Part shown: positions 14,724 to 23,079 of the stretch, piece by piece
Numbering within the stretch: the first letter of the stretch is position 1
Layout: each line of letters starts with the position of its first letter
Assembly: GCA_964648115.1 (NCBI GenBank)
Contig: CAZYME010000014.1
Coordinates: forward strand, 1-64,000
DNA: 64,000 bases
DNA from: CAZYME01 sp964648115
GTDB taxonomy: Bacteria > Pseudomonadota > Gammaproteobacteria > Legionellales > Legionellaceae
Direction of reading: 5' to 3'
The notes under the pieces: model-generated
Told to the model about the DNA's origin: nothing
What the model saw: only the letters and a program-made list of their open reading frames with translations
Database searches by the model: none
Position numbers and translations under genes: made by a program

Positions 14724-17654
14724 CTATCCTCTATAAACCACACAGCTATCATCTTGACTCTGCTGTTGAGGTGTAGATTTGCGATCAGAGAATACACCTA
14801 AAAATTGTAACGCAGGAGTCCTGAACGCACCGTATAAAGAGTCTGAAGTGGGAAAAGCTACCGGCGCCGGAGGAATGAGACGCTTGCCTCTTAAATAGTC
14901 CAGCAGAGGAAATTGTCTATCAATCTCTAAAAGATCCCTAACGCTTACACCCCGGTAGGTTTTTTCCAACTGCTCGAGCGTAATAAGCCCTGCTATTGCA
15001 AATTTTCGGATGAGCGTAAATTGTCGTTTACTTGCAAGAATCCATAAAACAGTTTCACCGCTCTCTACCCCATCGATTTGCGGCGAAGCATCCAATTGAG
15101 CAGAAGTAAGTACCCTAGCTGCGAACAATTTTTGGATAAAATTAAATTGTTGGGAATTAGCTAGATGCCATAGCGCATTAGTGCCCGCATAATCACCGAC
15201 TTGAGACCTTGCCGCCAAATGGGCAGAAGTGATGCGCCTCGCTATGAGTAACTCATCGAGCAGAAAAACCTGTTTCATAAAGGCTAAAACCCATACTGAA
15301 TTTTTACCCTTACGCTCTCCACTTTTGGGTGCGTCCCCCAATTGCTCAGAAGTAAAAAACCCTCTTCTGAATAATTTTTGGACCAGAGAAAATTGTTGGT
15401 TATCAACCAAAAGCCTTAGAATGCTCATCCCCATGCCTTCTTCAACTTGGGGTAGCGCCATCACTTGTTCTGGAATAAGGCATTCCGCTATAAATAAATC
15501 CTCAATTAAAGAAAATTGTTTATAAAAAGCTAAGAACCATAGTGTATTAGCCCCTGCATATTTTCCGCCTTGGAAGGTTTGTGCCAACGACTCCGGAGTG
15601 ATCAAATTTTTAGCAAGAAATCTACGGATTAAGAGAAATTGTTCTTGACTAGCTAAGAGCAATAGGACATTGCCACTCAAAGATCCGGCGGTTTGAGTCT
15701 TTGCCAGCAAAGATTCTGGAGTAATAAGATTTTTAGTGAGGAATGCATCGAGCAAATCAAACTCTCGCCAAATTGCTAAATACCATATTACATTAACACC
15801 CTCAGATTTAGAGATTGCCGACACGTGATCTGGCCTGAGAGACCTGTCTGCAAATAATCTCCTGATCAGAGGAAATTTTTGGCGAGAAGCTAAGAACCAG
15901 AGGAAATTAATATTTTCATCCTGCCCAGTTTGAGGGGCCAACCCTAAGTGATCTGAAGTAATGAGTGGGGCTAGCTCTTCAATTAGATCGAATTGATCTT
16001 GAACGGCTAAGAACCAAAAGACATTCTTGCCCACGTGCTCCCCACCCAGGGGTGCAGCCGTGAATTGCTCGGAAGTAAGGCGCCCTGACTTAAATAATTT
16101 TTTGATCAGGTCAAATTTTAGGTCAGAAGCTATGAGCCATAGAGCATTGATGCCTGCATTAACCCCCGTTTGCTTTCTTGCGGTTAAATGGGAAATAGTA
16201 CAAAACTCAGAGTTTAGCAGGGCTGTGGCTATAGCATCAAAGCCTGACTCCATTAACCAAAGTAGAATATCTTCTGCTTGAGCTATAAATGCTAATAATT
16301 GCTGACTGCTATCAGGGAAAGTAAGCATCAGATCTTGCAAAATCAAGCAATGTGCTAGCCGTTCCGGAGAATCAGTAGCGGGCGCTCTCATTGTTACAAA
16401 AATATCCGGTGTGCAAGCATGTATAGTGTCTTGTTGGTTAACCCAATAAAAACCTGTGTTAAAAACTAATGAGGTCTCGCTAGCACCCTCAGGTCTAAAT
16501 ACATACTCCTGGCTTTCTCTGAGAAACATTCTATTAAAACCACAAGCTACTTTGGCATGGACAAACGCTGCATTATAAGGAGCAAGCACATATAATCCTT
16601 GCTCGTCTTTTTCTTGAAAAATATCATTTGTTGTAAAGCTAAATAATGGATCATATCGACTTTTCCATTTTGCTATCAATTCATTTATGCTCATGAAGTC
16701 ACCAGCATCAGAGCCATCCTGTGACATTTTTCTTATGCTTGTTCCATCAAAAAAAGTAGTATTAATTTTCGCTAAAAACGCTTGAAACTCTCCCGCCACA
16801 ACCTCCACTAGGGCATTCAACACAATTTCTGGCGAAAATTCCCGCTCCATAATGTCTGAAAAGCAGTCTAATTGCTCAATATCTATCCCGAGGGAATGGG
16901 CGTAGCTTTCGTCGTATGGGAGCACGCCATATGTATGGGCCACATAATTGACAAAAGAATTCGCGAAATGAATCTCGTATCCAGCGTCAATATCCGGGTA
17001 CATTGATTTGATGATATCTAACGCAAATTGCTGCATTATATTTCTCTTTGTGTTTTGAATTGTACAAAATACCCCGGTATATGCCAGTAAATCACTCTTG
17101 GCATCAGTTATATTTGTGAGCACACCATCAGAACATAGAGTAATACTAGCTTGTAAGCTTTCTAATACAGAACGCTTTTTATCCAATGGTACGTCATCAT
17201 TCCAAAGTAATAATAAGAGCTCCTCTAATGCTTGTTTCCCTTCTTTAAATAGGATAACTGCCCTCAAACTATAAAAGTCATATTCTCCAAATAAGTGGAG
17301 CTTAAATAAATCAAATGCAGGGATTGGCTCCTCCTCCGCCACTTCTACTGCAGTTGCCCCTTCATCCGCAACAACTTCTGCATCAAGCGGAATGTCGGGA
17401 AAATATAACTGCTGAATACCCTGCTGCAAACACCAGTCATTAAGCCCGTGAAGCAGTTTTTCGTATTGTCTTTTAAAATTTTCAAACTCTGGGTGTAATT
17501 TAAATGCTCGTAACTGGTCTGCTGTATCACCATCACCCGGAACAAAGTAAATGGGGTCTTCTTGCCCGCCATAAATAGACATTATCTCTGCACGAGTTAC
17601 TTCTGGGGGAACAAAAACACGTAAAAAATCAGGATTGAATGCTAAATGAGGCAT
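14724..17654 (-). CDS. Protein with about eleven 41-residue ankyrin-like tandem repeats
   Basis: 976 residues, no signal peptide. The N-terminal half (1 to about 480) has no recognised domain and contains acidic stretches. From about 490 to 900 there are ten or eleven units of 38-42 residues with the pattern GxNxLWFLAxxxQFxLIxxLF, then an [IL]TxEQL tail. Examples are NALWHLANSQQFNFIQKLF and NTLWFLAFYKQFSLIEDLF. The first two thirds align with the ankyrin helix pair (TPLHxAAxxGHxxIVxxLL), with Trp-Phe replacing the His and an extra 8-residue connector. The C-terminus is short and Gln/Ser-rich. Such solenoids bind proteins. An effector role is inferred from the company it keeps. Confidence 0.75.
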   Translation of the reverse strand: MPHLAFNPDFLRVFVPPEVTRAEIMSIYGGQEDPIYFVPGDGDTADQLRAFKLHPEFENFKRQYEKLLHGLNDWCLQQGIQQLYFPDIPLDAEVVADEGATAVEVAEEEPIPAFDLFKLHLFGEYDFYSLRAVILFKEGKQALEELLLLLWNDDVPLDKKRSVLESLQASITLCSDGVLTNITDAKSDLLAYTGVFCTIQNTKRNIMQQFALDIIKSMYPDIDAGYEIHFANSFVNYVAHTYGVLPYDESYAHSLGIDIEQLDCFSDIMEREFSPEIVLNALVEVVAGEFQAFLAKINTTFFDGTSIRKMSQDGSDAGDFMSINELIAKWKSRYDPLFSFTTNDIFQEKDEQGLYVLAPYNAAFVHAKVACGFNRMFLRESQEYVFRPEGASETSLVFNTGFYWVNQQDTIHACTPDIFVTMRAPATDSPERLAHCLILQDLMLTFPDSSQQLLAFIAQAEDILLWLMESGFDAIATALLNSEFCTISHLTARKQTGVNAGINALWLIASDLKFDLIKKLFKSGRLTSEQFTAAPLGGEHVGKNVFWFLAVQDQFDLIEELAPLITSDHLGLAPQTGQDENINFLWFLASRQKFPLIRRLFADRSLRPDHVSAISKSEGVNVIWYLAIWREFDLLDAFLTKNLITPESLLAKTQTAGSLSGNVLLLLASQEQFLLIRRFLAKNLITPESLAQTFQGGKYAGANTLWFLAFYKQFSLIEDLFIAECLIPEQVMALPQVEEGMGMSILRLLVDNQQFSLVQKLFRRGFFTSEQLGDAPKSGERKGKNSVWVLAFMKQVFLLDELLIARRITSAHLAARSQVGDYAGTNALWHLANSQQFNFIQKLFAARVLTSAQLDASPQIDGVESGETVLWILASKRQFTLIRKFAIAGLITLEQLEKTYRGVSVRDLLEIDRQFPLLDYLRGKRLIPPAPVAFPTSDSLYGAFRTPALQFLGVFSDRKSTPQQQSQDDSCVVYRG

Positions 17655-17683
17655 AGAGGGCTAGCGCAATGAATTTGAGCGCA

Positions 17684-17712
17684 AGTATATCATGTGAAAC
17701 AGAAATATACAA
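17684..17712 (-). promoter_or_regulatory. Putative promoter of the 41-residue-repeat gene
   Basis: On the minus strand, TTGTAT (17707-17712) and TATACT (17684-17689) are 17 bp apart, about 30 bases before the ATG at 17654. No PmrA-like box is present here. Confidence 0.4.
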
Positions 17713-17821
17713 ACTGAGCATTTTATATGTATTCACGGAACATTCTGGGGCACCAGGATTTCCGCTCCCTGACGGTCACGGCTCGTGATAGTTCATGCAG
17801 CAATTTTGCCCAGGACCCACA

Positions 17822-17850
17822 TTGACAATTCCAACTTACCTCTAAATAAT
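17822..17850 (+). promoter_or_regulatory. Sigma70 promoter of hutG
   Basis: A perfect TTGACA (17822-17827), a 17-bp spacer and AATAAT (17845-17850). Transcription would start near 17857, 28 bases before the ATG. Confidence 0.6.
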
Positions 17851-17884
17851 GCTGATCAAATATACTTTTGATTAAGACTAAGAA

Positions 17885-18844
17885 ATGTTCGCTGATGTGC
17901 TTAATTATGAACCTACTGACAAAGCTTTGTGGCAAGGCAGAAAAGACAGCTTACCCGGCGAGCGTTTTTTTCATCAGGTTCAGTGCGTAGACATTCGCTC
18001 TCATTCACTCAAAAATTCAAAACAGACTGTTTTTTTGGGATTTCGCAGCGACGAAGGCATACGACGCAATGAAGGGCGCGTTGGTGCAAAAGCTGGGCCA
18101 GATACCTTACGCCAGCAATTAGCCAAATTAGCGTGTCATAGTAGTCAGCAATTTCTGGATGTAGGCAATATTGTCTGCCATGACCAACAATTGGAAACAG
18201 CACAGCAACAATTCGCTAACTTGCTCAGCCATTGCCACCAACATGGCCTAAAAACGATCGCTTTTGGCGGGGGACATGAAATAGCGTGGGCACATTTTAA
18301 TGGCCTAGTCTCTCACTACCCTAAAATAGGCATCATTAATTTTGATGCACATTTCGATTTACGCCCTGTGCTCGATGGGAAATCCGCAACTTCGGGAAGC
18401 CCATTCTGGCAAATCAAACAACACTGCCAGCAAAATCAATTACCTTTTGACTACTGTTGCTTAGGTATTCAACCTATTGCCAATACCCAAAGTTTATTCA
18501 AGCGTGCAGATGAGTGGCAGGTTAAATACATAACCGCAGAACAGATGAACCAGGAAAGTTTTGCCTGGCAAAAAGCGTTTCTAGATAAATTTATGCTGCA
18601 CCACGATTATTTATATCTAACCATATGCCTTGATGTATTCGCAGAGAGCTTTGCCCCAGGAGTCAGTGCGCCACAAGCATTAGGATTAAATCCATGGCAA
18701 GCACTACCCTTGTTGAAATATATCGTACAAACTGGCAAAGTGGTAAGTATTGATGTCGCAGAGCTTTCGCCCCTGTTAGACGAAGAACAAAAGACTTCTC
18801 GCTTGGCCGCGGTTATTATCGCAGAGTTATTAAATTTAAAGTAA
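17885..18844 (+). CDS. hutG: Formimidoylglutamase
   Basis: A 319-residue arginase-fold enzyme that hydrolyses N-formimino-L-glutamate to glutamate and formamide. Mn-binding motifs are visible: GGGHEIAWAHF, NFDAHFDLRP and CLDVFAESFAPGVSAP. The last corresponds to the SxDxDxxDPxxAP motif, with Cys-Leu-Asp-Val-Phe replacing Ser-x-Asp-x-Asp in part, as in HutG-type members. The start is followed at once by family sequence, although the ribosome-binding sequence is weak. The IcmL-like gene begins 12 bases after the stop and probably shares the transcript. It is separated from hutI by two effector-like genes. Confidence 0.93.
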   Translation: MFADVLNYEPTDKALWQGRKDSLPGERFFHQVQCVDIRSHSLKNSKQTVFLGFRSDEGIRRNEGRVGAKAGPDTLRQQLAKLACHSSQQFLDVGNIVCHDQQLETAQQQFANLLSHCHQHGLKTIAFGGGHEIAWAHFNGLVSHYPKIGIINFDAHFDLRPVLDGKSATSGSPFWQIKQHCQQNQLPFDYCCLGIQPIANTQSLFKRADEWQVKYITAEQMNQESFAWQKAFLDKFMLHHDYLYLTICLDVFAESFAPGVSAPQALGLNPWQALPLLKYIVQTGKVVSIDVAELSPLLDEEQKTSRLAAVIIAELLNLK

Positions 18845-18855
18845 GGATATGATTA

Positions 18856-19596
18856 ATGAATAACACTATGTTGTCTACTGCGTTATTGTCTATATTGTGT
18901 ACCACTGCCTATGCTGATAATGCCGCACAACCAGCACCTGCAGTAAATGCGACGGCTCAACCAGCTGCTACCGCAGCGGCCCCGGCAACCCCGGCTGCAG
19001 CAACAGCACCCACAAATCCATCTGCTGTAACTACACCTCAACCGCCACCAACCATCGATTGCCAATACCGTATACCAGCAACAACGAACATCGAGCAGTC
19101 GCTCATATCAACCTGGGCTAAAAAAGCGGCTGTACAATCTTTCGAATTCAACCCAACCACTATTGATGAAGAACTCGTTGTACTCAAAGCCTGTTACACA
19201 GAACAAGGTTGGCAAGGTTTTAATGATGCTCTGCAAAAATCTGGCAACATCAACGCAATCAAAACCCAGCTTTTGACAGTGAATAGCCAAGTGGACGGTG
19301 AGCTAACCATTACTCCATCTAAAGATAACCAATGGAAAGTAACTGTACCCATGCAAGTGGTGTATCAAAACGACAAAGAAAAATTAACGCAACTACTATC
19401 TGTTGAATTGTTGATTGGGCGCAAAATATCAGGTGATCTAGGGATTATGCAAATGATTGCCACACCACGAACTACAGTGACTCAACAGCCTATGGACGTA
19501 GCCCCTGCAGCGGCCGAAGCAAAGCCTATCACAACAGAGCCAGGCCCCGTAATGCCTGCAAGCAGCGCGCCAACTCCACAAACACCACATCCTTAA
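18856..19596 (+). CDS. IcmL/DotI-like type IVB secretion family protein, secreted form
   Basis: 246 residues. A signal peptide is seen at about 1-20 (LLSILCTTAYA|DN), followed by a low-complexity Ala/Pro/Thr linker to about 64. Residues 66-205 match the periplasmic domain of IcmL/DotI, the inner-membrane core of Dot/Icm systems. Matching features are a Trp plus AVQSFEFNPTTIDEEL, CYTEQGWQGFNDALQKSGNI, LLTVNSQVDGELTI, WKVTVPMQVVYQ and the closing GDLGIMQMIATPR. Canonical IcmL has one N-terminal membrane anchor. Here the N-terminus looks cleavable, so this is probably a paralogue rather than the core subunit. The tail is Pro/Ala-rich. AAGGA precedes the ATG. It follows hutG by 12 bases. Confidence 0.8.
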   Translation: MNNTMLSTALLSILCTTAYADNAAQPAPAVNATAQPAATAAAPATPAAATAPTNPSAVTTPQPPPTIDCQYRIPATTNIEQSLISTWAKKAAVQSFEFNPTTIDEELVVLKACYTEQGWQGFNDALQKSGNINAIKTQLLTVNSQVDGELTITPSKDNQWKVTVPMQVVYQNDKEKLTQLLSVELLIGRKISGDLGIMQMIATPRTTVTQQPMDVAPAAAEAKPITTEPGPVMPASSAPTPQTPHP

Positions 19597-19609
19597 TTAT
19601 TTATGTGGT

Positions 19610-19680
19610 TCCTTCGCCCCGCGAGGGGAGAAGGTGCCCGACAGGGCGGATGAGGGGTGATTTAATCTACCCTCACCTGC
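19610..19680. repeat. Family A repeat, copy 3, internally deleted
   Basis: The left arm CCTTCGCCCCGCGAGGGGAG to GGATGAGGGGTGA is intact. The centre is reduced and the right arm ends at CTACCCTCACCTGC. It is followed by the Family D copy at 19682. Confidence 0.8.
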
Positions 19681-19681
19681 A

Positions 19682-19728
19682 CCCTGAGACACCAGGACCA
19701 GCTTTCGAGCCTCTTTTAAAAAGGAGCC
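19682..19728. repeat. Family D repeat, second copy
   Basis: GACACCAGGACCAGCTTTCG and CTCTTTTAAAAAGGAGCC, matching 6892-6939. It lies just after the stop of the minus-strand L,D-transpeptidase gene. Confidence 0.65.
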
Positions 19729-19740
19729 CTCTGTAAAGAC

Positions 19741-20328
19741 CTAAGCTGGATCCCCATCCCCATCCTCGTCCTCATACGACAATACCGTAACCTGCGTGCC
19801 CAACGTAATAAACTCTTCATTCAGCCATTTAGCAGCGCTTGGAAATACCCGAATGCAACCATGGCTTGAGTTATAAGGAGGAACCTCATAAGCCGCATGA
19901 ATAGTAAACCCGCGGTAGAAATACATACAGTAAGGCATTTTTGCCCCACCCACTGTCTCTACTGGATACTCTCCTGATTTACAGTTTTCTCCACGCTTGT
20001 TATAAACGCGAAAATTTCCCGTGACCGTCCGGCAAGGTTTGCCCACATCCTCGCAAAACTCCTTACCACCGGATGCACTACCCGTCATAACACGCTGACC
20101 TTCCGTATCATAAGCAGCCCATGCAGATGCCTTAGGATCAAAAATAAATTGCTTATGCCCTGTGCCTTTAATCTGCAACGGAAAATACTCTCTTCCTCGT
20201 TTATCCTTTAAATAAGCAATAGTGCGATGAACAACGCCATTATCGTCGGTTACCAAGGTTGATGGGTCAACCTCCATACAAGCAGTAAACCCAAGACATA
20301 GCGATAAAACCAATAACAGCTTATACAT
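19741..20328 (-). CDS. L,D-transpeptidase (YkuD family), probable lipoprotein
   Basis: 195 residues. The catalytic YkuD motif SHGCIRVFPSAAKWL is near residue 157-170, with the active Cys in HGC and the upstream His in FTIHAAYEVPPYNSSHG. Such enzymes make 3-3 peptidoglycan crosslinks or attach proteins to peptidoglycan in the periplasm. The N-terminus MYKLLLVLSLCLGFTAC looks like a lipoprotein signal with Cys17 as the lipidated residue, although Phe at -3 is unusual. No LysM or peptidoglycan-binding domain is present. It is the last gene of a same-strand run kbl-tdh-ettA, 21 bases after ettA. Confidence 0.88.
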   Translation of the reverse strand: MYKLLLVLSLCLGFTACMEVDPSTLVTDDNGVVHRTIAYLKDKRGREYFPLQIKGTGHKQFIFDPKASAWAAYDTEGQRVMTGSASGGKEFCEDVGKPCRTVTGNFRVYNKRGENCKSGEYPVETVGGAKMPYCMYFYRGFTIHAAYEVPPYNSSHGCIRVFPSAAKWLNEEFITLGTQVTVLSYEDEDGDGDPA

Positions 20329-20349
20329 GAAACAAAATCCTCTTAATAA

Positions 20350-22023
20350 TCAACCCTTTAATCGACGATACTTAATGCGCGAAGGCCGATTCGCCTCATC
20401 CCCTAATCGTCGCTTTCTATCCTCTTCGTAATCCGTGTAATTTCCTTCAATAAACACCACTTGCGAATCACCTTCAAATGCCATGAGATGCGTGCAAATC
20501 CTATCTAAAAACCAACGATCATGCGAAATAACGATAGCACAACCAGGGAAGTTTAAAATAGCATCCTCCAGCGCCCGTAATGTTTCCACATCTAAATCAT
20601 TACTAGGTTCGTCGAGTAGTAAAACATTCCCACCACTTTTTAGCAATTTTGCCAAATGAACGCGATTACGCTCACCACCTGACAACTGTGACATTTTCTT
20701 TTGTTGATCAGACCCCTTAAAGTTAAACCGGCCCACATAAGCACGCGATGGCATTTGAAACGCACCAACTTGCATAATATCATGCCCATCAGTAATCTCT
20801 TGCCAGACCGTTTTATTGTCATCCAGGTGATCACGCATTTGATCTACATAAGCAAGTTTTACAGTATCACCAATTCTAATTTCACCCTGATCCGGCAGTT
20901 CTTTTTGCGTTAACATTTTTAAAAATGTAGATTTTCCTGCGCCGTTCGGCCCAATAATCCCAAGCACGCCGCCTTTGGGTAAATGGAAATTCAAATCATC
21001 AAACAGCAACCTATCCCCAAACGCTTTGCGAATATGCATACCCTCTAGTACCAAATCACCTAATCGCTCACCGGGTGGGATATATAACTCATTGGTTTCA
21101 TTGCGTTTTTGGAATTCTTTCGAATTCATTTCCTCAAAACGAGCAAGCCGCGCTTTATTTTTAGCATGCCGCCCTTTTGGAGAGGTCCTCACCCATTCAA
21201 GCTCTGCCTTGATAGAGCGCATATGAGAAGCCTCTTGTTTTTGCTCTCGCTCTAAGCGCTCATTTTTTTGCTCAAGCCAGGCGGTGTAATTTCCTTTATA
21301 AGGGATACCTTCACCACGATCCAACTCTAAGATCCACTCGGCAGCATTATCGAGGAAATACCTATCATGCGTGATCGCTACAACTGTTCCTGTGAACTCT
21401 TCTAAATACCGCTCAAGCCAGGCAACACTTTCCGCGTCTAAATGGTTGGTTGGCTCATCGAGCAATAACATGTCCGGGTTAGATAACAGCAGGCGACATA
21501 AAGCGACACGACGGCGCTCTCCCCCAGACAGTACGTTTATTTTCGCGTCCCATTCAGGTAAACGCAGAGCATCTGCTGCGATATCTAATTTGCGGTCCAG
21601 ATCCCAACCACCCCCGGCTTCAATAACGTGCTGCAATTCACCTTGCTCTACTAGAAGAGCATTCATTTCATCATCGCTCATAGGTTCTGCAAAACGCATG
21701 CTGATTTCATCAAACTTGACTAATTTTTGTTTCATATCAGCAACAGCTTCTTCTACCACTTCACGAACGGTTTTCTCTAAATCCACTTCCGGTTCTTGAG
21801 CTAAATAACCGATTTTAATCCCTGCCGCAGGTCTCGCTTCACCCTCAAACTGTTGATCAACACCAGCCATAATGCGCAAAAGGGTTGATTTACCGGAGCC
21901 ATTTATACCCAGCACTCCAATTTTGGCTCCTGGCAAAAAACTCAAAGAAATATCTTTTAAAATAAACCGCTGGTTTTCTACAATCTTACTCACGCGATTC
22001 ATGGTGAAAATGTACTGCGACAT
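20350..22023 (-). CDS. ettA: Energy-dependent translational throttle protein EttA (ABC-F)
   Basis: A 557-residue ABC-F ATPase with two nucleotide-binding domains and no membrane segments. The first Walker A is GINGSGKST (about 39-47), with signature LSGGERRRVAL and Walker B LLLDEPTNHLD. The second set is GPNGAGKST, LSGGERNRVHLA and LLLDEPSNDLD. The arm insertion between strands in domain 1 and the linker (RSIKAELEWVRTSPKGRHAK) match EttA. It binds the ribosomal E site and gates elongation according to ATP/ADP. It lies 28 bases after tdh and is probably co-transcribed. Confidence 0.96.
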   Translation of the reverse strand: MSQYIFTMNRVSKIVENQRFILKDISLSFLPGAKIGVLGINGSGKSTLLRIMAGVDQQFEGEARPAAGIKIGYLAQEPEVDLEKTVREVVEEAVADMKQKLVKFDEISMRFAEPMSDDEMNALLVEQGELQHVIEAGGGWDLDRKLDIAADALRLPEWDAKINVLSGGERRRVALCRLLLSNPDMLLLDEPTNHLDAESVAWLERYLEEFTGTVVAITHDRYFLDNAAEWILELDRGEGIPYKGNYTAWLEQKNERLEREQKQEASHMRSIKAELEWVRTSPKGRHAKNKARLARFEEMNSKEFQKRNETNELYIPPGERLGDLVLEGMHIRKAFGDRLLFDDLNFHLPKGGVLGIIGPNGAGKSTFLKMLTQKELPDQGEIRIGDTVKLAYVDQMRDHLDDNKTVWQEITDGHDIMQVGAFQMPSRAYVGRFNFKGSDQQKKMSQLSGGERNRVHLAKLLKSGGNVLLLDEPSNDLDVETLRALEDAILNFPGCAIVISHDRWFLDRICTHLMAFEGDSQVVFIEGNYTDYEEDRKRRLGDEANRPSRIKYRRLKG

Positions 22024-22051
22024 AGCTTATCCTCTTAACTCAATTTATATT

Positions 22052-23077
22052 TCATACCCAATCAAGAATAACTTTTCCAGATTGTCCGGAGGCCATAATT
22101 TGGAACGCTTCCTGATAGTCTGCAACCGGAAAATGATGCGTAATAACGGGTGATATATCCAGGCCGCTTTGGAGCATGGCTATCATTTTATACCATGTCT
22201 CAAACATTTCTCGACCATAAATGCCTCTGACGGTTAAACTCTTAAAAATCACCTGATTCCAATCCATCGGTGTTTCTTGTGGGGGAATACCCAGCATAGC
22301 GATACGGCCACCATGATTCATGGCTTTAACCATGTCATTCAGTGCCATAGGGTTTCCACTCATTTCAAGGCCAACGTCAAATCCTTCTGTCATACCAAGC
22401 TCATCCATAACATCCCGTATGGGTTGATATTTTACATTAACGGCCCGAGTAGCCCCCATTTTGCGTGCTAACTCTAACCGATGATCATTAACATCGGTAA
22501 TAACTACATGTCGTGCACCAACAAATCGTGCAACAGCAACAGCCATTATTCCAATAGGCCCAGCGCCTGTAATTAATACATCTTCACCAACCACATCAAA
22601 TGCTAGAGCACAGTGGGTAGCATTACCGAAAGGATCAAGAACTGAGGCTTGATCCCCTGTGATATCCTCTGGCAAAGCTAATACATTCTCAGCAGGCAAG
22701 GCTAAATACTCGGCAAAACACCCAGGGCGATTGACACCTACACCTAACGTATTACGGCAATGGTGTCTTTTTCCTGCACGGCAATTTCGACACAAACCAC
22801 AGGTAAGATGCCCCTCACCTGAAACGCGCTGGCCGGGTTTAAACCCTTTAACTTCGCTGCCCACTTCTACAATTTTGCCATAAAACTCATGTCCAACCGT
22901 CATGGGAACTGGAATAGTCGCTTGCGCCCAATCATCCCAAGAATAAATATGAATATCGGTTCCACAAATAGCGGTTTTTTCAATTTTGATTAATACATCA
23001 TTCACACCATATTCGGGTATAGCAACATCTTCCATCCAAATACCGGGCTCTCGTTTTGCTTTGACTAATGCTTTCAT
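22052..23077 (-). CDS. tdh: L-threonine 3-dehydrogenase
   Basis: A 341-residue zinc-dependent medium-chain dehydrogenase that oxidises threonine to 2-amino-3-ketobutyrate with NAD. Catalytic zinc ligands are Cys38 (AICGTDIH) and the HE pair in VGHEFYG. The four structural-zinc cysteines are in CGLCRNCRAGKRHHC. The Rossmann motif is GAGPIGIMA. The length equals E. coli Tdh (341). It starts two bases after the kbl stop, so the pair is translationally linked, as in many bacteria. Confidence 0.97.
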   Translation of the reverse strand: MKALVKAKREPGIWMEDVAIPEYGVNDVLIKIEKTAICGTDIHIYSWDDWAQATIPVPMTVGHEFYGKIVEVGSEVKGFKPGQRVSGEGHLTCGLCRNCRAGKRHHCRNTLGVGVNRPGCFAEYLALPAENVLALPEDITGDQASVLDPFGNATHCALAFDVVGEDVLITGAGPIGIMAVAVARFVGARHVVITDVNDHRLELARKMGATRAVNVKYQPIRDVMDELGMTEGFDVGLEMSGNPMALNDMVKAMNHGGRIAMLGIPPQETPMDWNQVIFKSLTVRGIYGREMFETWYKMIAMLQSGLDISPVITHHFPVADYQEAFQIMASGQSGKVILDWV

Positions 23078-23079
23078 AT

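Noticed and set aside
17723..17935. Minus-strand frame of 70 codons overlapping the hutG start
   Set aside because: It crosses the hutG promoter and coding start, and the peptide has no protein-like pattern.
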